From: Eretmocerus hayati | Taxonomy: Eukaryota > Arthropoda > Insecta > Hymenoptera > Aphelinidae | Reading direction: 5' to 3' | Assembly (NCBI GenBank): GCA_029851415.1 | Contig: CM056742.1 | Coordinates: 90,076,748 to 90,140,747 of the forward strand | Length of the DNA stretch: 64,000 nucleotides | Shown: positions 55,577 through 64,000 of the stretch, in pieces | How the letters are laid out: each line of letters begins with the position of its first letter | Numbering within the stretch: position 1 is the first letter of the stretch | Made by a program: the position numbers and the translations under genes | The notes under the pieces: model-generated | What the model was told of the DNA's origin: nothing | Database searches by the model: none | The model's input: only the letters and a program-made list of their open reading frames with translations

Positions 55577-58419
55577 TATACTATCAAAATGCTGGGGGTA
55601 TAAACAGCAAATTGGCATCTCTCAGACATTCATGGCATAGTCTCTCACCTAAACCAGATATCTTTATTCTTACTGAGACATGGCTCTCTGGCATCAACAA
55701 TGAAGAGCTTGGCCTAAATGGTTTTTGTGTGTATCGCATGGACAGAAATCCCAGCACAAGTTCCTCCACGATAGGTGGAGGTGTCTTGATTGCAGTAAAA
55801 TCTGACTTATCATCAAAACAGATCACGCCTATCTCTAACAATGTTGAGCATGTCTTTGTTCAGGTAACTTTGAGTAAATTTCAATGTATAATTGGTTGCA
55901 CTTACATTCCTCCTGGATCAACTAGTGATAAATACAAGGAACATGTGAGATCAGTTACAGATATAGCTAGTGCACATCCTTCCCATAAATTACTCTTATT
56001 TGGTGACTATAATCTTAGAAATGTAAATTGGATGGATGGTGACAACATCAGTGCTCAGTTTACTGACTATGTTGCTCCTGGAATGAGAGATGCTGCTAAT
56101 TACATGTCTTCTGAACTCTCTGCTCTGGACCTGTGTCAATGTTACCCTAATCACCACTCTAAGGCGTATAGCTTAGATCTGCTGTTTTCAACTAAAGGGC
56201 TAGTTCAACAAGTTGCTGATTTTGAACACCTCCTCGTTGCTGACCAACATCACGTACCTGCTGTTTTCTCCTGTGATATTAATTGTGCTAATGACTCTAA
56301 GAATTCTAGTAGGTTGGTGGATAGAAAATTCTTCAAAGCTGACTATGTGGCCATTAATACAACGTTAAGTGAAATAGATTGGGTAAATTGTCTTGATGAT
56401 ACTAATATTGATAGATCTGTTGACTCCTTCTATGACCTTTTGAACAATTGTATCAATAAACATGTCCCTCTCGGCAAGAAGCCAGCTGCCAATGAACACC
56501 CTGTCTGGTTTAACAAAGCTCTTATCGATCTCATTGAAGATAAAGTGTCTGCTCACACTGCTTGGAAAAATAGCAATGATCCAAATGACTATATTATATT
56601 TAAAAAAATAAGGGCTCAGTGTATTCGTTTGTCTAGGTCTCTGCATAAGCAATACTTAGATAATGTACAAAATAATATATTTAAGAATATCAAAGCTTTT
56701 TGGTCGCATGTCAACAGATCTAGAAATAATATTAATAGTATACCTGACAAAGTTAGATTTTTACAGAAGACGTCTTCAAGTGATTCTGAAACTTCAAATT
56801 TATTTGCCACTTATTTCAGTAGTTTTTACTCAGGATCTAATTCAATAAATAGTACCTTTTGTCAAGACTATATCCACAATGATATTGATTTAAGCATTAC
56901 TGAAAGTGAGATCTCTGATGTTATAAATTCTCTTAAAGAATCAAACTCTGCTGGTCCAGATGGTATTCCATCGGTATTTGTGAAAAATCTGTGTGATGTG
57001 CTCATCAAACCGTTATGTTTATTGTTCAACTCATCAGTTCGTCAAAGGATTTTCCCTAGTAAATGGAAGCTATCATATGTTACTCCTGTGTTTAAATCTG
57101 ATGATCGTTCTGATGTTACAAACTATAGGCCAATTTCCATTACCAGTGTTTTCTCAAAAATTTTTGATGCAATTATGTCTCACAAAGTATATGATTATTT
57201 TCTCCGTCATTTGGCTCAAGAGCAACATGGTTTTGTCAGAGGAAGGTCAGTTGTTTCAAATCTTGCCATATACACTGATTTTATAACAAGTTGCCTTGAA
57301 AACTTCGAACAAGTTGACTCTGTTTATACTGATTTTTCGAAGGCCTTTGATTCGGTTGACCATAGTATTTTAATTCAGAAACTATACAGTTATAATTTCA
57401 GTGTCGATCTTATTCATTGGATAGCATCATATCTTACAGAACGTAAACAATCTGTGAGATTAAATAATTCAGTTTCTAATTTTTATGAATCCACCTCTGG
57501 TGTTCCACAAGGTTCTCACCTTGGTCCTATCCTCTTCATTATTTTCATTAATGACCTTGCTAGTCAAATGAAGTATTGCTCTATTTTAATCTATGCTGAT
57601 GACGTCAAGCTATATCTTCGTGTACGTAGTGTATTGGATTGCTCAAAATTGCAGAAAGATTTGGATGCCTTATTTGAATGGGCTCGCGTGAACAGACTCA
57701 ACTTAAATATTGCAAAGTGCCATGTTATGAGTTTCGTGCGTAACCATAACCCCATTTTATTTGATTATAACATTAGTTCTGAACAACTTGTGAGAGTCAA
57801 TAGAGTAAAAGACCTTGGTGTTATTTTTGATTCAAAACTATCTTTTAGAGATCATATAGAAAGCATAATCAATTTGAGTAGTAGAATTCTGGGTTTCATC
57901 AAAAGAATGACCTCAGATTTTTACAACATCAACTGTATAAAATATCTTTTTTCCGCACTAGTGAAACCCAAGTTAGGTTTTGCGTCGAGTATTTGGCGCC
58001 CTCATGTTGATTATCTGAAAAATGATTTAGAAAGACTAAATCATCGATTAATAAGGTACCTTGCATACAAGAGCAAAATCAACTTTGATCGCTTTGATCA
58101 CAATTATGAGCCTCTGTATGAGCACTTTAATATTCATACTGTAGAAAGTCTTCACAACTATAATGATTTACTCTTTTTCAAATCATTCATTAACTTGATC
58201 CCTTGCATTGAATATGTTGGTTCCAAATTGGAAAGAATTGATCCGCACTACAGCACGAGGCACTCTCCATTTTTCAGGAATCTATCTTATAAGTCTAAAT
58301 CTGGTTCTAATTCGGTACTGTGCAGGTGTTTGAAATCATGGAACACTTTACCTGGGAATATACCTGGGATGAGTGATATCTTATTCAAATCCATGATCAA
58401 GACTCTATGTAACTCCTAA
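55528..58419 (+). CDS. LINE ORF2 protein: endonuclease and reverse transcriptase
   Basis: The frame opens at 55528 and ends at 58419, about 960 codons. The conserved endonuclease start (YYQNAGGINSKL) begins at 55579, but the first in-frame ATG is not until 55738, inside the domain, so a normal AUG start would truncate the enzyme. The endonuclease has TETW, FGDYN and a DQHHVP variant of the usual SDH motif. The reverse transcriptase follows with SAGPDGIPS, KAFDSVDHS, GVPQGSHLGPILF and YADD (about 57596). The C-terminal region (VKPKLGFASSIWRP and beyond) is typical of the Jockey/CR1 group. There is no RNase H domain. It is in the -1 frame relative to ORF1, consistent with production as an ORF1-ORF2 fusion by frameshifting, although termination-reinitiation is possible. 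The protein nicks target DNA and copies the RNA in place. Confidence 0.9.
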   Translation, partial: SCPKKLSRWLSSRKIIIYYQNAGGINSKLASLRHSWHSLSPKPDIFILTETWLSGINNEELGLNGFCVYRMDRNPSTSSSTIGGGVLIAVKSDLSSKQITPISNNVEHVFVQVTLSKFQCIIGCTYIPPGSTSDKYKEHVRSVTDIASAHPSHKLLLFGDYNLRNVNWMDGDNISAQFTDYVAPGMRDAANYMSSELSALDLCQCYPNHHSKAYSLDLLFSTKGLVQQVADFEHLLVADQHHVPAVFSCDINCANDSKNSSRLVDRKFFKADYVAINTTLSEIDWVNCLDDTNIDRSVDSFYDLLNNCINKHVPLGKKPAANEHPVWFNKALIDLIEDKVSAHTAWKNSNDPNDYIIFKKIRAQCIRLSRSLHKQYLDNVQNNIFKNIKAFWSHVNRSRNNINSIPDKVRFLQKTSSSDSETSNLFATYFSSFYSGSNSINSTFCQDYIHNDIDLSITESEISDVINSLKESNSAGPDGIPSVFVKNLCDVLIKPLCLLFNSSVRQRIFPSKWKLSYVTPVFKSDDRSDVTNYRPISITSVFSKIFDAIMSHKVYDYFLRHLAQEQHGFVRGRSVVSNLAIYTDFITSCLENFEQVDSVYTDFSKAFDSVDHSILIQKLYSYNFSVDLIHWIASYLTERKQSVRLNNSVSNFYESTSGVPQGSHLGPILFIIFINDLASQMKYCSILIYADDVKLYLRVRSVLDCSKLQKDLDALFEWARVNRLNLNIAKCHVMSFVRNHNPILFDYNISSEQLVRVNRVKDLGVIFDSKLSFRDHIESIINLSSRILGFIKRMTSDFYNINCIKYLFSALVKPKLGFASSIWRPHVDYLKNDLERLNHRLIRYLAYKSKINFDRFDHNYEPLYEHFNIHTVESLHNYNDLLFFKSFINLIPCIEYVGSKLERIDPHYSTRHSPFFRNLSYKSKSGSNSVLCRCLKSWNTLPGNIPGMSDILFKSMIKTLCNS
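55537..55543 (+). promoter_or_regulatory. Candidate -1 frameshift slippery site
   Basis: AAAAAAC is read as A_AAA_AAC in the ORF1 zero frame (codons AAA 55538-55540 and AAC 55541-55543). A one-base slip back enters exactly the ORF2 frame (next codon at 55543). A possible downstream stem pairs CTCCAG (55560-55565) with CTGGGG (55592-55597). Its spacing is longer than usual and the stem is weak. Confidence 0.55.
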
Positions 58420-58561
58420 TTTATTTCAAATTGTATTTTATATTCTACCCCGCTTAACTGTGATACTTCACATGTGTGATATGAGAAAAATTTTATATGA
58501 TTTTCCTATTTCAACATTTTGTAAATCATTGTTATATTGGACCATTGGGTCCGTGGATTTT

Positions 58562-58590
58562 CCCAAATAAATACTAAATACTAAATACTA
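58562..58590 (+). repeat. LINE 3' tail of AAATACT repeats
   Basis: AATAAATACTAAATACTAAATACTA: three to four 7-bp repeats close the element directly before the target duplication, in place of a poly-A tail. AATAAA at 58567 could serve as a polyadenylation signal. Confidence 0.75.
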
Positions 58591-58892
58591 AATTGATACA
58601 TCTCTGATTCATTACTGTCTTCCGGGGGATCCGATGAGATCGATGCTCGAATTTGGATCATCTTGATTCAGGAGAGTCAACACGTCTATTCCCGAATCAT
58701 TTCACCGTCTCATTTCATCATCACATTTTTCCGCGAGTATCTTTCTGATCCATCTTGACATAGTCGAATCGAAAAGAGACTCTCTTTTTCTGATCAATTC
58801 ATGAATGAGGAACCATCGGAATTGCTTGCACGTTGCTCTTTGTGATGATGGAGAGATTATAGATAAATTCTTCCCGTCAATCTTCCATTTAT

Positions 58893-59080
58893 CCCGGAAT
58901 ATTCCTCGTGAGATTCTTCGATAAGGGTACCTGAAGCTAGCGAACACTAACTCACGATAATTCAAAGTTGTATTTATAGAATATTGCACTGAAATTCCAG
59001 AAACCTTTCAAAAAAAACCGGAATATTCCTCGTGAGATTCTTCGATAAGGGTACCTGAAGCTAGCGAACACTTACTCACG
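58893..59080 (+). repeat. Local duplication in unit B
   Basis: About 64 bp (CCGGAATATTCC through ACTCACGA) occur at 58893-58956 and again at 59018-59080, separated by about 60 bp of unrelated sequence. Unit A has a single copy (50717-50781). The intervening piece may be filler from a repair event. Confidence 0.65.
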
Positions 59081-59430
59081 AATCGGGCCCGAACCAATTT
59101 CACTTTTTGTTACTATTTTATTACTAATTTATAACTAAAGAGAAAAGTTTATTACCGGTCATGGGCCCGAAATACGAGAATTTTCGCTAGCGGAAGCTTA
59201 CGCTAGCGAACACGTGGCCGGGGAAAGATCGTACGGGAATGTGCAATAGCTCATTTTCTATTACTTTTTCATTACTCTGAGAATATGTCCACAAAATATG
59301 CGTGTGATATGATTCAGCTGAAATATGATGGTTTTCGCTAGCGTATGCTTACGCTAGTGAACACCATATACAGGCGTAGCTTCGAGGACACTCAGAACTA
59401 CACGGGATTTTATTACTTCTTCATTACTCT
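59045..59430 (+). promoter_or_regulatory. GCTAGCG palindrome / ATTACT module of unit B
   Basis: Same arrangement as in unit A. Here the first palindrome is TCGCTAGCGGAAGCTTACGC through AGCGA (59184-59209), and the second (59335-59360) has two substitutions on its right side. The palindromes mutate in one arm at a time between copies, so pairing is not clearly under selection. Confidence 0.45.
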
Positions 59431-59666
59431 CGAAAGGTATAGACGAGATAGCCCCGAGACCAAGAGGAAACCGATATTTGGGCCTGGGGCTGGACGAGAG
59501 CTGGAGCGGGGCGAGATGAGAAATATATGGTAGACTGAGCTACCTCTGTACAATAACGTGCGAATGAAAAAATTCCATCGCATACGGAAACCTGTCTGAC
59601 AATGAGCAGAGTACACATGAGTCTTCAGAGATAATAGGGAATCGATAACGAATCAGCAATCTCGAT

Positions 59667-60768
59667 CATAGGGCCCAAAACAGGGGAGACCCTGCTTGAA
59701 GTTATTATAGTCGCAGTCGAGACGTCACGGGGGGATGCAGAGAATCCCAATGGACCCGGAACTCTGAAGAACCTCAGATTGAGTGATCAGGTACCGTCGA
59801 CTGAGATCAAAGAATTTATTACCAGCCAGCACCCTCGGCTATGGGGCCCAAGACGGGGCGGAATCCAGCTTTGAGCATGTTCCGCGCAGTTATGACACCC
59901 TTCCGGGTGTAAAAGGTTCCAATGGATCCGGTACTCTCCAGAACCTTGAATCAAGTGGTTATGTACCATCGATGAAGCCCAAAGGATTCATTACCAGTCA
60001 GTACCCTCGGCTATGGGGCCCAAAACATGGCGAAATCGAGCTTTGGGCAGTTACCTGCGCAGTTATGACGCCACTGTGGGATGTAAGATAATCCAATGGA
60101 CCCGAAACTCTTCAGAACCTCAGATCAAGTGGTTATGTACCATTGATGATGCCCAGAGCATTTATTACCAGTCAGCACCCTCAGCTATGGGGCCCAAAAC
60201 ATGGCGAAATCGAGCTTTGGGCAGTTATCTGCGCAATTATGACACCCCTGTGGAATGCAAAGGGTTCCAATGGACCCGGAAATCTACATAACCTCAGATT
60301 AAATGGTTTTGTACCATCGATGATAACCAGAAAATTTATTACCAGTCACTAACCTCGGCTATGAGGCCCAAAACAGGGCACAATCGAGCTTTGAGCAGTT
60401 ACCTGCGCAGTTATGACGCCACTGTGGGCTGTAGAATGTTCCAATGGATCCGAAACTCTACAGAACCTCAGTTCAAGTAGTTATGTACCATTGATGATGC
60501 CCAGAGAATCTATCACCAGTCAGCACCCTCGGCTATGGGGCCCCAAACAGGGCAAAACCGAGCTTTGAGCAGTTATCTGCGCAGTTATGACGCCACTGTG
60601 AGTTGTAGGATGTTCCAATGGACCCGAACCTCTACAGAACCTTAGATTGAGTGAATTTGTACCTTTGATGATGCTCAGAGAATTTATTATTAGTCAGCAC
60701 CCTCGGCTATGAGGCCCAAAACGGGGCAAAGTCGAGCTTTGAGCATTTACCTGCGCAGTTATGACGCA
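59667..60768 (+). repeat. 174-bp tandem array of unit B (about 6 copies)
   Basis: CCCTCGGCT (or a close variant) recurs at 59840, 60012, 60186, 60360, 60534 and 60708; the first interval is 172 bp and the rest 174 bp. The monomers are more diverged from each other than those in unit A. The array ends abruptly at 60768-60772, where unrelated sequence starts TGTGACAGC. Confidence 0.85.
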
Positions 60769-60772
60769 ACTT

Positions 60773-62701
60773 GTGACAGCTCGGTTTATATGCCTAGTTC
60801 ATTTAGCTGCACATGTTGGGCGAGGTACAATGCCCAACAGATTGTTAAGGAATGAATACTGCTGGAACTCTGCATGCTGCTTCTTCTACTTTACGCACGA
60901 GGGAGATTGGGGAACGAGTGCCTAAATGATGAACCTTCGAATAAAACGGGAGCCAGATGGGCATATTTATTCAACAATAAAACATGGTGCATTGATGCAC
61001 TTACGGGCGCGAGCACGGAGAGAGCAAATCGGGCGCAGCCCAGGAGAGAGAGAAGAATTATCGAACGGTACTTACAAGAATATATTCGGTCGCTCGTAAT
61101 AATGAATAATCGGCCGCTCGGACGTCGACGATCGGGAAAGCCTCGGGATCGGCCGCACAAAGGGCTCGTCGACGGCGGCAGGAAATGGGACGTATAACGT
61201 CATCCTCGTCGAGCACGCTGTTGGAATTGGCACTGGAGCTGGTGCACATGTGACGCGGAAGATGGAAACTCGCGCGCGCTAATTGCTCCGAAAACGCACT
61301 TGATCTGCTCACGAAGACGGGCGAAGAAAGTCTGAATTGGCGCGCAAGGTGCGTCAAAAAGGTATGAATTTGATGGGTCCGCAAGAGGCGCGGTAAGGGG
61401 TATCAACTCGCGACTCGCGGTCAATCGTCTGCTACAGACGTGAATCTATCTATCTCTCTCTCTCTCTCTCACATATAACTTACGTACTCTTCTCCTCGGA
61501 TGCTCGTGCTACAATAGAAATTATGATTAGTACATTATGATTATGGACCAGAGGAGAGACAACGGTGGGACTATTCTCTCAACCGTTACACCCCTCCCCC
61601 AGACGCTGTGTAGCCGAATGGCGTACCAGCTCGAGAACTATTCTCTCTCTTTCTGGGCCTTGAAGAAAAATTGAAATTGTCCGAAATCAACGTGAACATG
61701 TATGAATAAGGCATAATTTGAGTAATAGAAAGAGAAGATGATTGGGTAAAAAATTGAGGAAATCAATAGGATTGCATTCAAAATAAGAGAATTGAGATTG
61801 AAGCGCTCTATTGCTCTCTGGACGGTTAACGGCTTATGTCTAACATCCATCCACTCTCATATAAATTATAAATGATTGTACTTGAATCGTACGAATAAAT
61901 TTTCCAAGTTTTCGATTGATTTTTTAAAACAAAAGAATAAATTGATTAACAATGGTGATAAGTACAAAATGAATAATCATCCAAATCGGATTATAGAAAA
62001 AATGAAGAAACGATATAATTTTCCAAGAATATGATAAAATTCGTGCTCCAAAAGAATTGCACTATAATATGACTAATTGAAATGGTGAAGAAAAAAAACT
62101 AGTATGAAAATTTTGATTTTGATATTGAGAATCAAAATAATACTCAAATTGTACGTCTTTGTACTCATTATTGAAAATTGATAGAGAAAAAATTGAACAA
62201 TAAAGTTAATGATCGGTCGAAAACATGACCTTTTGCAACAAAAATGCAAATACTTATAATCTAATTTCATCCATCCACTCTTTCACGGATCGGCCGGAAA
62301 TATTTCTCACTGATTTCAACGGTCTAGTTTGGAATAAATTGATGGGAAAACACATAAATAATTAGAAAATTGAATCCACAAAAAAAATGAAAATTGAAGA
62401 ACATAATAGTCGATCGGTCGAGCTAACTGACGATCCTAAATCTATTTTTTCACTTGACTCCTTCTTACTGGAAGCACTATCTTTTAAATCTAACACTCCA
62501 CTGAAGTTTTGTCAGCCGCATTGCTGAATGACGCAAAATCGAACGGACACAACACTGACACCGAGTGAGACTCGCGCGCACACATCCGTCGCCGTCCATC
62601 GATGCATTTTCCACAGGAACGATGTCGATCTCAGCTTTGATTCGTGATACACGGACGTCATCCTCTCGTACTGGTTGCTTCCGCGTCTGGTTTTGATATG
62701 A
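60773..62701. other. No gene recognised; possible LTR region
   Basis: The left border (TGTGACAGCTCGG) follows the satellite abruptly, and TG..CA-type ends would fit an LTR of a minus-strand element whose coding part is at 62702-64000. I found no second copy in the window to prove it. A TC microsatellite lies at 61454-61471. From 61640 to 62500 the DNA is very AT-rich. Confidence 0.3.
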
Positions 62702-64000
62702 TTATCCTCCTCCTGGACCAGATTCTCGTTCTAAATTGGTCAAATTGACATACCTCGGTCGAAATGACTTCAAATGTCCTTTTGGAATCATTCGAAATTG
62801 CTCAGTTTTACGAGCAGAATGAATCCTCTCTGACTTTGAGTCGAATGAACAAATTTTGTCCATCTGAAGAAAATTTTCAGAATTATGTTTGTCGGACGAC
62901 TTACTCTGCGTGGAAAACATAGTCCGGTGCAGTGAGACATTGTGATGACAAACATCTGAAAGTGATACGGTCGAATGACTGTGACCTAATTCTGTGTGCA
63001 TTTCATGCGGATGATACGCGAAATTGTTGCACGTCTTTGTAAATTGCAATATCGATTTTGATGTCGATAACAGATGTTTATGCGCTGATGGGAATTGTGA
63101 GCATAATTGTCTCAGAGATTGATATACTGCTTGCGCTAAGGTCATACTTGAATTTATGATTTGGTGAAAATGACCTCTCTGCACTAGGCAATGATGAGCG
63201 TTACTGTACTTCTCGATCATTTTAGAAGCGAGATAATTGTGTTCATCAAACGAACGAGAAAAATCAAGTCCGATCATGTGCTCATTTGCTTTTGTGAGAT
63301 TGATCTTAAAAAGGTGGACTACAGATAGATCCAAGTCATTAGAATGTTGACTCTCTGATCTAGCATTATCAGCCATGTCATGAGATGTAAAAATTCCCTC
63401 CTTGATGGATGAATTCTGAGCAGCTGATTTGACAGATGAAGAGCTTGAAGGGCCCATCTCGCTCTTTGTCAGTGTGAATTTGCAAGACTCAGGAATTTTT
63501 TCAGGAGCATGTGCAAAATTTGCTACCAAAAATCGGTCGCAGGGAACGTTCTCGACACTAATTGAGAATTTATTGCACAAATTGACAATTGTCCATTGCA
63601 ATCCAGTCTGCACGAGAGATTGTGCTGATTGGCTAGATGTCAAGGGGTCTAATCGGCTTCGACGGTTTGCTAAATAGAAGTCTAATCCATGACAGTATTG
63701 TGGATCAATTGGTCCATTGAAAGATGTTGATTTTCTGTTTTTATATTTGCTATACGTAGCAAATGGGATTCGGACGATAATATTGTCCAAGAAATTATTC
63801 GGAAGTACTGCAACTGCGTGATTCTTCCGGCAAAAGATGGAATTTTTGACTGAATATTGTGCACGATTAGGTGTAATTTGGCACTGTGATTGGGATTTTG
63901 AGAAATCAAAATGATGATTCGAGCGTATCCACCATGGCTCACGCCATTCATGCCCAAATTGGTCGACATAGTCAAGTCCAACGACTGGCAATGAATACAA
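62702..64000 (-). CDS. Unrecognised long ORF, partial, probably from a retroelement
   Basis: A 432-codon frame runs on the minus strand from the window edge to a stop at 62702, so the N-terminus is missing. It is rich in Ser, His, Asn and Lys, and the last residues are SGPGGG. It has no recognisable polymerase, protease or integrase motif. Two or three Cys/His-rich pieces (HHCLVQRGHFHQ, VCHHNVSLHR) do not form a known finger. On the minus strand the sequence at the stop is purine-rich (CCAGGAGGAGGATAA), like a polypurine tract before an LTR, which makes a retroelement Gag or a third ORF plausible. A host exon cannot be excluded. No upstream partner is visible. Confidence 0.4.
   Translation of the reverse strand: MYSLPVVGLDYVDQFGHEWREPWWIRSNHHFDFSKSQSQCQITPNRAQYSVKNSIFCRKNHAVAVLPNNFLDNIIVRIPFATYSKYKNRKSTSFNGPIDPQYCHGLDFYLANRRSRLDPLTSSQSAQSLVQTGLQWTIVNLCNKFSISVENVPCDRFLVANFAHAPEKIPESCKFTLTKSEMGPSSSSSVKSAAQNSSIKEGIFTSHDMADNARSESQHSNDLDLSVVHLFKINLTKANEHMIGLDFSRSFDEHNYLASKMIEKYSNAHHCLVQRGHFHQIINSSMTLAQAVYQSLRQLCSQFPSAHKHLLSTSKSILQFTKTCNNFAYHPHEMHTELGHSHSTVSLSDVCHHNVSLHRTMFSTQSKSSDKHNSENFLQMDKICSFDSKSERIHSARKTEQFRMIPKGHLKSFRPRYVNLTNLERESGPGGG

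Larger units (their letters stand above)
54118..58597 (+). mobile_element. Full-length LINE (Jockey/CR1-type non-LTR retrotransposon)
   Basis: The element body is 54125-58590. AATTGAT at 54118-54124 and 58591-58597 is the target-site duplication, confirmed by the single copy at the empty site in unit A (50415-50421). It has ORF1, ORF2 with endonuclease and reverse transcriptase, and a 3' end of AAATACT repeats. Both frames are uninterrupted, so the copy may be recent and competent. It has no LTR. Confidence 0.92.
52960..60772 (+). repeat. 3.7-kb repeat unit B, split by a LINE
   Basis: A tandem duplicate of unit A. It starts at the same internal point of the inverted-repeat arm and runs through the unique part, is interrupted at 54124 by the LINE, resumes at 58591, and continues through the palindrome module (59045-59430) to its own 174-bp array (59667-60768). 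Without the LINE it is about 3.3 kb, shorter than unit A because its array has fewer monomers. Confidence 0.83.

Noticed and set aside
55612..55614. ORF2 starting at 55612
   Set aside because: The codon is TTG and lies after the conserved start of the endonuclease; frameshift entry from ORF1 explains the frame better.

Overview
The window reads as nuclear DNA of an arthropod, most likely an insect and possibly a hymenopteran. It is AT-rich, intergenic in character, and almost entirely made of transposable elements and repeats. The inference rests on the element types: a Jockey/CR1-type LINE, Ty3/gypsy elements, a CACTA (Transposase_21) transposase, Tc1/mariner MITEs, and reading frames interrupted by unspliced-looking sequence. 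I found no bacterial operon structure and no host gene I can name with confidence.

Layout. 1-10.5 kb: mostly featureless DNA with a 928-bp Tc1/mariner foldback element (1828-2755), other inverted repeats and two tRNA-like sequences. 10.5-12.9 kb: a long intact CACTA-type transposase ORF. 13-17 kb: a third tRNA-like sequence, two small MITEs and a tandem array with a 648-bp unit. 17.8-21 kb: a cluster of divergent duplicated blocks sharing a CAATTGTGCAT core, some carrying coding-like minus-strand frames that I cannot name. 21.2-22.2 kb: a 936-bp foldback element. 24.3-26.6 kb: two elements built from AGAGTCTT repeats. 26.6-28.4 kb: a decayed minus-strand LINE interrupted by a 324-bp palindrome. 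29.8-31.3 kb: GC-rich DNA with short palindromes.

32.5-37.7 kb is a structurally complete Ty3/gypsy element on the minus strand: two 299-bp LTRs with 5 differences, a GGTCT target duplication, primer-binding site, polypurine tract and gag-pol. It carries a nonsense codon, a 1-nt frameshift and a YIDN in place of YIDD in the reverse transcriptase, so it looks dead. 38-43.9 kb is a second, older gypsy relative that has lost most of its integrase but keeps two intact, highly charged ORFs downstream of pol. 45.8-47.6 kb holds a small tandem duplication and a broken LINE fragment.

48.2-60.8 kb is a repeat complex. A roughly 3.7-kb unit is present twice in tandem (A 49250-52959, B 52960-60772), with a partial inverted copy to its left. 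Each unit has a module of GCTAGCG palindromes and ends in a 174-bp tandem array. Unit B is split by a full-length LINE (54125-58590) with a 7-bp target duplication, and unit A preserves the empty site. In this LINE, ORF2 has no ATG before its endonuclease domain and lies in the -1 frame of ORF1. A canonical A_AAA_AAC slippery heptamer sits in the zero frame inside the overlap, making programmed -1 frameshifting a strong hypothesis.

60.8-64 kb ends with an unrecognised 432-codon minus-strand ORF that runs off the window.
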